From: an uncultured Bacilli bacterium
Lineage (GTDB): Bacteria; Bacillota_I; Bacilli_A; RFN20; CAG-826
DNA: 20,339 nucleotides
NCBI GenBank assembly: GCA_944358755.1
Contig: CALVRY010000007.1
Span: 1 to 20,339 of the forward strand
Direction of reading: 5' to 3'
The translations under genes and the position numbers were made by a program. Shown here piece by piece: positions 14,690 through 20,339 of the stretch. The first letter of the stretch is position 1; every line of letters starts with the position of its first letter. The notes beneath the pieces were generated by a model that ran no database searches, was not told the origin of the DNA, and saw only the letters and a program-made list of their open reading frames with translations.

Positions 14690-15142
14690 ATGGAAGTAAT
14701 TTTACTTAAAGATATTAAAGGTATCGGAAAAAAAGGTGAAAGCAAAACTGTATCTGATGGATACGCTAAAAACTTTTTAATTCCTAAAAAACTTGTTGTT
14801 AGAAAAACTCCTGAAACCTTAGCTGAACTAAAAAAAGAGCAAGCCGATGAAGAAAAAAGAGAAGAAGAATTAAAAAATGAAGCTTTAAAAGCCAAAGAAA
14901 AACTTGAAACGATTGTGGTTGAGTTTAAACTTAAAGCTCATGCTGATAAAACTCCTGCTGGAAGTATTTCAACTAAAGAAGTTGAAAAAGAATTAAAAGA
15001 TAAATACGGAATCACTATTGATAAAAGAAAATTTATCGATAAATATCCATTAAATGCTTTCGGATACACAAATTTAAAAATCGAATTATATAAAGATGTA
15101 ATTGGAACTGTTAGAGTTCATTTAGTAGAAGACGTTAAATAA
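14690..15142 (+). CDS. rplI: 50S ribosomal protein L9
   Basis: A 150-residue, two-domain protein bound to 23S rRNA near the L1 stalk that helps keep the reading frame. The N-terminal domain starts MEVILLKDIKGIGKKGE and contains VSDGYAKNFLIPKKLV, the L9 signature region. The long connecting helix is Lys/Glu-rich, and the C-terminal domain includes GSISTKEVEKELKDKYGI. The start ATG 14690 matches the family and follows AAAGGTAGG; an in-frame ATG at 14645 lies inside gdpP and would add 15 unrelated residues. dnaB begins one base after its stop. Confidence 0.97.
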   Translation: MEVILLKDIKGIGKKGESKTVSDGYAKNFLIPKKLVVRKTPETLAELKKEQADEEKREEELKNEALKAKEKLETIVVEFKLKAHADKTPAGSISTKEVEKELKDKYGITIDKRKFIDKYPLNAFGYTNLKIELYKDVIGTVRVHLVEDVK

Positions 15143-15143
15143 C

Positions 15144-16634
15144 ATGATTAAAAATTATCCTTCAGACGAATTTTGTGAAACAACCGTACTTGGTATTTGT
15201 TTACTAGACTCAAGAAAAGCTTCAGAGATTTTAGTTACCTTAACTGAAGATGATTTTTACTACGGAAATTTAAAAAATAGATGCATTTTCAATGCGATGA
15301 AAACTTTATATGATGCCGGAAATGCGATTGATATTACAACTGTTACAAATCAACTAATTAATACTAAAGAACTTGATAAAGTTGGTGGAGTTGACTATCT
15401 TGTTTCGCTTACAAAACTTGTTACTTCTTTCCAAAATATTGAATTTTATGTTCAAAATTTAAAAGATCAAACGTTATTAAGAAATTTATTACAAGAAATC
15501 GATAAAATTGAACAAGATTACGAAACAAAACAAATTAAAGACATCAATGCTTTTGTTGCTGAATGCGAAAGTAGAATCAACAAAATCACTGAAGGTAGAA
15601 GAGTAAGTGATTTTGTTAGCGCTAAAGAAGCGGCGCGTATTGTTGGTGAAAAAATTCAATCGAGTCATGGTGTTGAAGGATCAATTACTGGCATTTCAAC
15701 AGGTTTTGAAAGACTTGATGGTTTAATTAATGGACTTAATAAAAACGAATTAATTATTCTTGCTGCTCGTCCTGCAGTTGGTAAATCTGCTTTAGCTTTA
15801 AATATAGCTTATAATGCCGCAGCAAAAACAAATAAACCAGTTGCGCTTTTCTCTTTAGAAATGGCAAATGACATGATTTTAAAGAGACTTTTTGCAGCTC
15901 AAAGTAGCATTTCATACGATTCAATTCAAAAAGGCATTTTAAGCACAAACGAGAGATTAAAGTTAAAAGAAGTCGAAAATGATTTAGCTTCTGTTCCGCT
16001 TTATATTGATGATAATAGTGGCTCTTCAATTGATGATATCGTTTTAAAATCTAGAAAACTTAAAGAATCAAAAGGTGATTTAGCGTTAATTGTTGTTGAT
16101 TACCTAGGTTTAATTAACGATCCGAAAAATACTTTCAAAGATAATGAACAAGCAAAAATTGCTTATTTTTCACGTAGGTTAAAAATGCTTGCTGGAGAAC
16201 TTCAATGTCCTGTTTTATCTCTATCCCAATTGAATAGACAAACTGATGCACGCGAAAATAAGAGACCACAATTGTCTGATTTAAGAAGCTCTGGAGCTAT
16301 CGAGCAAGATGCAGATAAAGTCTTGTTTATCTATCGTCCTGCATATTACAAGAATCAAGGTATAAGTATAGGGGAAAATAAAAAAGGACAAGGTGAAAAC
16401 AAAGAAGTTTTACCAAAGCCAAGCAACGAACCAAAAGTACAAGATGATAAAAAAGCCGATTTAGTTGAAGTTATTGTTGCTAAAAACAGAAGCGGAAGAA
16501 CAGGCACAACTGAGCTTTTCTTTATGCCTGCTTTTGGCCGATTCTTTACTCCTGAAAGAGAACATGGCTTTATGAATCAAAATATGCCTGGTTCTAATTA
16601 TTCTGATAAATTTAAAGACACCGAAGATGATTAG
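15144..16634 (+). CDS. dnaB: Replicative DNA helicase DnaB (DnaC in B. subtilis)
   Basis: The hexameric helicase that unwinds DNA ahead of the replication fork and recruits primase. The protein is 496 residues; most family members have about 440-470. The N-terminal helical domain (about 1-160) has the typical AEILVTLTEDDFYYGNLKNRCIF segment near its start. The RecA-like domain has Walker A ARPAVGKS (208-215), FSLEM, Walker B VVDYLGLI with Asp319, LSLSQLNRQ (358-366), SDLRSSGAIEQDADKV and an ending of NRSGRTGT. The extra length is a Lys/Glu/Asn-rich insertion at about 404-438, between FIYRPAYY and EVIVAKNRSG. It is in frame and lacks intein features. No strong ribosome binding site is seen; the one-base gap after rplI suggests coupling. 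walJ overlaps its end by eight bases. Confidence 0.96.
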   Translation: MIKNYPSDEFCETTVLGICLLDSRKASEILVTLTEDDFYYGNLKNRCIFNAMKTLYDAGNAIDITTVTNQLINTKELDKVGGVDYLVSLTKLVTSFQNIEFYVQNLKDQTLLRNLLQEIDKIEQDYETKQIKDINAFVAECESRINKITEGRRVSDFVSAKEAARIVGEKIQSSHGVEGSITGISTGFERLDGLINGLNKNELIILAARPAVGKSALALNIAYNAAAKTNKPVALFSLEMANDMILKRLFAAQSSISYDSIQKGILSTNERLKLKEVENDLASVPLYIDDNSGSSIDDIVLKSRKLKESKGDLALIVVDYLGLINDPKNTFKDNEQAKIAYFSRRLKMLAGELQCPVLSLSQLNRQTDARENKRPQLSDLRSSGAIEQDADKVLFIYRPAYYKNQGISIGENKKGQGENKEVLPKPSNEPKVQDDKKADLVEVIVAKNRSGRTGTTELFFMPAFGRFFTPEREHGFMNQNMPGSNYSDKFKDTEDD

Positions 16635-17367
16635 TGCATTAATTATTGCTAGCGGTTCAAAAGGGAACGCAACTTTAATCTACAACGAAGATACTTCTCT
16701 TTTAATTGATTATGGAATTAGCGAAAAATATTTAAATGAAAAACTCATTGAATTTGGAAAAAACCCTGCAAATCTTAACTATTTTTTATTTACTCACGCT
16801 CATACAGACCATATAAAATCATATGAAAGTGTTAATATTAATAAAAGATATTCACTTAAAAATGTAGTTCCATTAAAAGAAGAAAATGTCTTGAAATATT
16901 TTGAAGAGTATAAATTTGGCTCTTTCTTAGTTACTCCAATAAAAGCAAGTCATGATGCGAATCCAACATGTGGATATTTAATTAAATCTGGAGATGAAGA
17001 TTTAATTTATTTAACGGATACAGGAAAAATAGAGAAAAGAACATTATCTTTAATGAAGAATAGAACTTATTACATTATTGAGTCGAATCATGATGTAAAT
17101 ATGCTTTTAAATAGTGATAGATCTGATATTTTGAAAAACAGAATCCTTTCTTATAGAGGGCATTTATCTAATGAAGACAGTGCTTTTTATATTTCTTCTT
17201 GTGTAGGAGTCAAAACCAAAAAGATAGTTTTAGCTCACTTAAGTGAAGAATGCAACACGCCTGAACTTGCTTTAAAAACATATCACAATATATTTGCATT
17301 AAAAGGTGTTAATCTTGATAAAATCGAGATTAAATGCGCAAAACAATACGAGGCAATCGAATTATGA
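16627..17367 (+). CDS. walJ: Metallo-beta-lactamase-fold exonuclease WalJ (YycJ)
   Basis: A 246-residue metallo-hydrolase. The metal motif HAHTDH is at 57-62, followed by other ligand candidates: His in SHDANPTCGY, Asp in YLTDTG, and His in GHLSNEDSAF and LAHLSEECNTPELA. Those last two stretches are typical of the YycJ/WalJ family. B. subtilis WalJ is a 5' to 3' exonuclease linked to mismatch repair. In most Firmicutes the gene follows the walRK two-component cell-wall regulators; none are here, and walJ instead sits directly behind dnaB with an eight-base overlap, which fits a replication or repair role. Its stop overlaps the rlmH start in an ATGA junction. Confidence 0.92.
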   Translation: MISALIIASGSKGNATLIYNEDTSLLIDYGISEKYLNEKLIEFGKNPANLNYFLFTHAHTDHIKSYESVNINKRYSLKNVVPLKEENVLKYFEEYKFGSFLVTPIKASHDANPTCGYLIKSGDEDLIYLTDTGKIEKRTLSLMKNRTYYIIESNHDVNMLLNSDRSDILKNRILSYRGHLSNEDSAFYISSCVGVKTKKIVLAHLSEECNTPELALKTYHNIFALKGVNLDKIEIKCAKQYEAIEL

Positions 17368-17834
17368 TTAAGATTAAAATCGTTGCTGTTGGGTCTATAA
17401 AAGAAAAGTTTTATAAAGAAGCAATCGAAGAATATTTGAAAAGATTATCTCGTTTTGCTAAAACTGAAATTGTAGAAGTTGAAGAAACTAAAATTCAAAA
17501 TAAACCACCAGAAAAAGTTTTGTTAGAAGAAGGCGAAAGAATTCTTAAAAGAATTAAAGAAAACGAGTATGTTTTCCTTTTAGACTTAAGAGGAGAAATC
17601 ATAAAAAGCGAAGAACTTGCTGACAAAATTGAAAACATTACTTCTAAAAATTACTCTCAAATTACATTCGTTATAGGAGGAACGCTTGGTTTAAGTAATG
17701 AAGTTAGAAAAAGAGCAAATTTCTCCATTTCAATATCAAAAATGACATTTACTCATCAAATGTGCCGAGTAATTATTCTTGAACAAATATATCGCGCGTT
17801 TAAAATTATAAATCATGAAGATTATCATCATTAA
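17364..17834 (+). CDS. rlmH: 23S rRNA pseudouridine-1915 N3-methyltransferase RlmH
   Basis: Methylates the modified base at position 1915 in helix 69 of 23S rRNA on assembled 70S ribosomes, using S-adenosylmethionine. The protein is 156 residues, the normal length. It opens with MIKIKIVAVGSIKEKFYKEA, and the trefoil-knot landmarks are LLDLRG, FVIGGTLGLS (102-111) and the C-terminal THQMCRVIILEQIYRAFKI with YHH. The start ATG 17364 overlaps the walJ stop in ATGA; an in-frame ATG ten codons upstream lies inside walJ and does not fit the family. rlmH near walJ is a conserved neighbourhood in Firmicutes. Confidence 0.97.
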   Translation: MIKIKIVAVGSIKEKFYKEAIEEYLKRLSRFAKTEIVEVEETKIQNKPPEKVLLEEGERILKRIKENEYVFLLDLRGEIIKSEELADKIENITSKNYSQITFVIGGTLGLSNEVRKRANFSISISKMTFTHQMCRVIILEQIYRAFKIINHEDYHH

Positions 17835-17851
17835 TGTGAAAGGAAATTAAT

Positions 17852-18193
17852 ATGGAAATTAAAGAATTTGAAAGTTTAAAGAAAATAAAGAGTGACAAAT
17901 ATGAAAATATTGACCTTTTTGAACTAGCAGACGGCTCTTTATTTTATATTGAGCCTAATTTTTATACACAACTTTTATATGTAAAAGATCATTTTTTAGA
18001 TAAATTTCCTGAAATCATTAATAAAATTATCGAAATTGCAAAAAGAAATAAAAAGATGATTTTTACTGCTGATTTTGAAAATCCTGTAGTCTATGTAGAC
18101 GATTTTTATTATCGCGAAATAGGCGACGTTTTAGGAGAACTTGGACTACATTTTGATAATAAAGGAAATCCAGATAGCGATTGGAAAGATTAA
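17852..18193 (+). CDS. Small hypothetical protein after rlmH
   Basis: I do not recognise this 113-residue protein. It begins MEIKEFESLKKIKSDKYENI, is acidic and rich in Phe, Tyr, Ile, Asp and Lys, has no signal peptide or membrane segment, and no Cys or metal motif. The centre has a predicted amphipathic helix (FPEIINKIIEIAKRNKKMIF) followed by strand-like FENPVVYVDDFYY. A ribosome binding site (AAAGGA) lies seven bases before the ATG, and base and codon use match the neighbours, so it is very likely a real gene. It starts 17 bases after rlmH and ends the operon just before a terminator. Its place behind rRNA-modification and replication genes gives no firm clue to function. Confidence 0.8.
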   Translation: MEIKEFESLKKIKSDKYENIDLFELADGSLFYIEPNFYTQLLYVKDHFLDKFPEIINKIIEIAKRNKKMIFTADFENPVVYVDDFYYREIGDVLGELGLHFDNKGNPDSDWKD

Positions 18194-18214
18194 TTGTATT
18201 ATTTAAACTCAATA

Positions 18215-18246
18215 AAAAAGGAATCGATTTGACGATTCCTTTTTTA
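18215..18246. terminator. Bidirectional intrinsic terminator
   Basis: AAAAAGGAATCG (18215-18226) pairs perfectly with CGATTCCTTTTT (18233-18244) around a six-base loop. A run on one side and T run on the other let it work on both strands, fitting its place between two convergent genes. Confidence 0.93.
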
Positions 18247-18263
18247 ATTCGAATTAAATTTTA

Positions 18264-19388
18264 TCATTGATAAACCGGTCTTAATTGTTTCATCGAAAGG
18301 AACATGATTCTAAATGCATAAAGCATAATGAATAACATCATTCCAAGTTGAGGCATTAAGAAACCAAGTAACGATAATAAAGCAGGGGAACCTGCTGCCC
18401 AGAAGCCCATTGAATATGCTTCCCAAATTTTGGTTTTGTTATTAGGATTATTTTTACCTCTTGTCATGAGCCAAATAATAATACCCATGAGTAACATGAT
18501 TGAACCATTTACACCACAATAGATACCAAATGTTATCCAAGTAGATTGTGTACGTGGATCAATATATGTCGAATCACACCATTTAAGGAAATTGTTAAAA
18601 ACAGCTTGTTGAACATCATGAATATTTCCGCCTAAAGTTACTCCTGATTTTAAAATATCATCTTTAAAGTTGTATGAGTTGCTTTGAATATTGAAATATT
18701 CTGCCATGTGGTTGTAGTTACCGGAAAGTGTGGTTGTTCCATTTGCAGAATAATTAGCAGCATAGAAAGTATTATGTGTAAATAAAATGAAAGGAGTTGT
18801 ACGGGAATATTTTAATTCTTGGTTATTTGTATTTCCGTCAGCATAGTTACTGTTACTTCCTTGAATATTTGTTAATACTTGATTTAAATCAACATTTTCG
18901 CCTTTAACAACATAAATATCTAAATAGTTATTTGTTGTTGTAACAGTTCCTTCAACGTAACTTCTTTTATATGTGAATAATGGTTTATAAACTCTTGTAA
19001 TTCCATCCGATAATGTATAAGTATCATCGTAGAAGCCTCCTTCGTTTGAAGATGCAGAAAGAGTATTTGTTGTTTTATCAAAAATAATGTTTTTGTCTTC
19101 AGATTCGTCTGTTAAATATGCATAAAGACCATTATAAAATGGGTCAGAATAATTTACGTTTGTTGCGCCAACAAAATTACTTCCTTGAGCTTGTGCTTGA
19201 CTTATGGTTGCTGGTAAAACAGAAATTACCAATGAAAGGACAAATATAATTATTGACCACCACCATTTGGTTGTTGTTGCGACTTCAACTACAGAATCGT
19301 TTCTCCATAATGTTCTAACGAATTTCATGATGGCAGCAAAATTTACTTTCTTTTTTTGTGTAACGATTTTTGCTTTGTTTTTACTCAT
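18264..19388 (-). CDS. Membrane protein of unknown function (four predicted helices)
   Basis: A 374-residue protein that I cannot name. The first 41 residues are Lys/Arg-rich and cytoplasmic in character. Helix 1 is about 42-61 (WWWSIIIFVLSLVISVLP). A region of about 220 residues, rich in Asn, Thr, Ser and Tyr, follows and is probably outside the cell. Three C-terminal helices lie at about 284-309, 326-344 and 346-366. The order of one N-terminal helix, an extracytoplasmic domain and a C-terminal helix cluster resembles DUF1189-type membrane proteins of Bacilli, but this one is longer and the resemblance is only architectural. The ribosome binding site GAGGTGATT is nearly ideal, suggesting strong expression. 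The promoter holds a perfect 22-bp palindrome. No enzyme motif is visible. Confidence 0.88.
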   Translation of the reverse strand: MSKNKAKIVTQKKKVNFAAIMKFVRTLWRNDSVVEVATTTKWWWSIIIFVLSLVISVLPATISQAQAQGSNFVGATNVNYSDPFYNGLYAYLTDESEDKNIIFDKTTNTLSASSNEGGFYDDTYTLSDGITRVYKPLFTYKRSYVEGTVTTTNNYLDIYVVKGENVDLNQVLTNIQGSNSNYADGNTNNQELKYSRTTPFILFTHNTFYAANYSANGTTTLSGNYNHMAEYFNIQSNSYNFKDDILKSGVTLGGNIHDVQQAVFNNFLKWCDSTYIDPRTQSTWITFGIYCGVNGSIMLLMGIIIWLMTRGKNNPNNKTKIWEAYSMGFWAAGSPALLSLLGFLMPQLGMMLFIMLYAFRIMFLSMKQLRPVYQ

Positions 19389-19417
19389 TTAATCACCTCA
19401 TTAAAATTGCAAGTAAT

Positions 19418-19446
19418 AGTATAAACTATTAATAGTTTATAAACAA
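19418..19446 (-). promoter_or_regulatory. Promoter of the membrane protein gene with a perfect 22-bp palindrome
   Basis: On the minus strand, TTGTTT (19446-19441) and TATACT (19423-19418) are separated by exactly 17 bases. The spacer is filled by a perfect palindrome at 19420-19441, with half-site TATAAACTATT read on the plus strand. A dimeric regulator bound here would cover both promoter boxes. The palindrome is seen directly; the regulator is unknown. Confidence 0.65.
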
Positions 19447-19455
19447 ATTAAATTG

Positions 19456-19514
19456 TAAGATTTTAATGAGCGAAATTTATCGAAGATCAATTAATCATCG
19501 AGTTAAAAATCTTA
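19456..19514. repeat. Nested inverted repeats upstream of the membrane protein gene
   Basis: Outer arms TAAGATTTT (19456-19464) and AAAATCTTA (19506-19514) enclose an inner hairpin, TCGAAGAT/ATCATCGA (19480-19487, 19494-19501), with one mismatch and a six-base loop. No reading frame of note covers it. It could be a structured RNA or a protein-binding region. Confidence 0.45.
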
Positions 19515-19619
19515 ATTCTTGTTTTTGTTTTCTAACAATAAACTTTTCTTAAATTAAGTTGAGATTTGCAAGTTTTTTGTTGAAATTCATTAAAAAATAT
19601 TATTTTTTTTCATAAAAAT

Positions 19620-19691
19620 CCCAGAAAAATTAAAATTTCCAGAGAATTTTTCATTTTTCCCAGAAATTTTGAAAAATATTGGGTTTTTCTG
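19620..19691. repeat. AT-rich region with CCAGA direct repeats
   Basis: CCAGA occurs at 19621, 19639 and 19660, each followed by an A/T-rich stretch, at spacings of 18 and 21 bases. GAAAAATT (19624-19631) and AATTTTTC (19645-19652) form an inverted repeat inside the block, and CAGAAA (19661-19666) can pair with TTTCTG (19686-19691). The non-coding stretch 19389-19773 otherwise shows only the promoters and repeats listed. Confidence 0.35.
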
Positions 19692-19734
19692 CATTAATTT
19701 TACTAATTTGAATTGGCTTTTGCGTAAATTTTAC

Positions 19735-19766
19735 TTGACTGTTAACGCGAAGAACAATAATATAAT
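19735..19766 (+). promoter_or_regulatory. ssrA promoter
   Basis: TTGACT (19735-19740) and TATAAT (19761-19766) are both strong boxes, but they lie 20 bases apart. The overlapping TAATAT (19758-19763) gives the normal 17-base spacer. The mature tmRNA begins at 19774, eight bases after TATAAT, so the TATAAT box fits the start site best. Confidence 0.65.
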
Positions 19767-19773
19767 CTTACTT

Positions 19774-20129
19774 GGGGATGATTTGGTTTCGACATACATT
19801 CCTTGGCATTGATTGCAGTCGAGTGGTGACGTTATCACCAACAAAAAAGTATCTGGCAACAGAAATTTCAATTACGCCTTTGCTGCTTAGTTCAGTAACT
19901 TTATAAAGTTAGCGTGGGGCCTAGTTGATTTGCTCCTGATCAACTAAAGCTTCTCAATTTAGGGAGATAGGTTCTATTCAATGATTATAGAATAGGAATG
20001 AAAATCAATAATCTAGCGGTGTAAAGTTTGTTATGGTTGATAAGCCGTTAAATTCTAATCATAACTAAACTGTAGTAGTCATTGTAGAAGAATGCGTGGA
20101 CCGGAGTTCAAGTCTCCGCATCTCCACCA
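19774..20129 (+). ncRNA. ssrA: tmRNA (transfer-messenger RNA)
   Basis: Rescues ribosomes stalled on mRNA lacking a stop codon and tags the unfinished protein for proteolysis. The 5' end GGGGATG (19774-19780) pairs with CATCTCC (20119-20125), forming the acceptor stem with one G-U pair; an A and an encoded CCA (20127-20129) follow. The T arm is CGGAG/CTCCG (20102-20106, 20114-20118) around the loop TTCAAGT. GGTTTCGAC near the 5' end is characteristic. The tag frame probably resumes at GGC 19855 and ends at TAG 19888-19890, giving GNRNFNYAFAA after the alanine carried by tmRNA. The AFAA ending suits recognition by ClpXP-type proteases. Several hairpins between the tag and the T arm correspond to the pseudoknot region. 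The exact resume codon is inferred. Confidence 0.96.
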
Positions 20130-20141
20130 AAAAGGCGATTT

Positions 20142-20178
20142 AATCGGCGTTTTAGCGATTTGCTTACGTCGATTTTTA
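20142..20178 (+). terminator. Probable terminator after ssrA
   Basis: AATCGGCG (20142-20149) pairs with CGTCGATT (20167-20174), including one G-U pair, with a small inner AGC/GCT stem and a short T run (20173-20177) following. It begins 13 bases after the tmRNA 3' end. Confidence 0.65.
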
Positions 20179-20218
20179 TTAAGATTTGATATATACATTT
20201 ATATTTATTAACAAGATT

Positions 20219-20314
20219 ATGGACAATTTTAAAATTTTAAATATTAAAGAATATAAGGATTTAAGTAAACGTAAATATTTTACAAATGGGCCAAAAATAG
20301 GACCCTCTACATAG
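20219..20314 (+). CDS. Doubtful short reading frame at the window end
   Basis: ATG to TAG, 31 codons, beginning MDNFKILNIKEYKDLSKRKY. Composition resembles genes of this genome, but there is no clear ribosome binding site or promoter, and the length alone does not prove a gene. On the opposite strand an open frame runs from the window edge to a stop at 20179-20181 (52 codons without a stop), which could instead be the end of a gene outside the window. I cannot decide between them; both may be chance. Confidence 0.15.
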   Translation: MDNFKILNIKEYKDLSKRKYFTNGPKIGPST

Positions 20315-20339
20315 GGTTTAATCGTTAAAGTCCGTAAAA

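Noticed and set aside
16353..16457. Intein in DnaB
   Set aside because: dnaB genes often carry inteins, but this insertion is only about 35 residues, is not at the Walker A site and lacks intein end motifs (Cys/Ser start, His-Asn end).

Overview
This window is a housekeeping segment of an AT-rich, low-GC Gram-positive chromosome, most likely Bacilli or a Mollicutes-like relative. The evidence is the gene order (pth-mfd-rqcP-tilS-ftsH-dusB-lysS and rpsF-ssb-rpsR, gdpP-rplI-dnaB-walJ-rlmH), the strong A/G-rich ribosome binding sites, the AT-rich promoters, and a tmRNA whose tag ends in YAFAA. TGA is used as a stop (mfd, tilS, walJ) and Trp is TGG, so the standard bacterial code applies, not the Mycoplasma code. 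Compared with Bacillus subtilis, the sporulation and division genes and hprT that normally sit between mfd and ftsH are missing, which points to a reduced, non-sporulating lineage.

Layout. (1) 22-642, minus: a TetR-family regulator. Its upstream operator-like palindrome carries a -35 box on each strand. (2) 824-9697, plus: pth, mfd, rqcP, tilS, ftsH and dusB, a tightly packed run with overlaps at mfd/rqcP and rqcP/tilS and an extra promoter and hairpin leader before ftsH. (3) 9765-11270: lysS, with its own promoter and a terminator. (4) 11417-12590: the rpsF-ssb-rpsR operon, with a clear promoter, a structured leader and a terminator. (5) 12615-18245: gdpP, rplI, dnaB, walJ, rlmH and a small unknown gene. 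This operon starts at a promoter overlapped by a perfect 18-bp palindrome and ends at a bidirectional terminator. (6) 18264-19388, minus: a four-helix membrane protein of unknown function, with a perfect 22-bp palindrome in its promoter. (7) 19389-19773: a non-coding AT-rich stretch with nested inverted repeats and CCAGA repeats. (8) 19774-20129: ssrA (tmRNA), followed by a terminator and about 160 bases with only doubtful reading frames.

Functionally, most genes serve translation and its quality control: peptidyl-tRNA recycling, tRNA modification (TilS, DusB), Lys-tRNA charging, ribosomal proteins S6, S18 and L9, 23S rRNA methylation (RlmH), RqcP for stalled 50S subunits, tmRNA for stalled 70S ribosomes, and FtsH for proteolysis. 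A second theme is replication and repair (Mfd, SSB, DnaB, WalJ). GdpP degrades c-di-AMP. The two gene blocks lie on opposite sides of the replication origin in B. subtilis and are fused here at about 11.3 kb.

I found no defence system, mobile element, CRISPR array or clearly new system. The items most worth following up are the two perfect promoter palindromes (gdpP and the membrane protein), the ftsH leader hairpin, the structured block at 19456-19514, the two unknown genes, and the charged insertion in DnaB.
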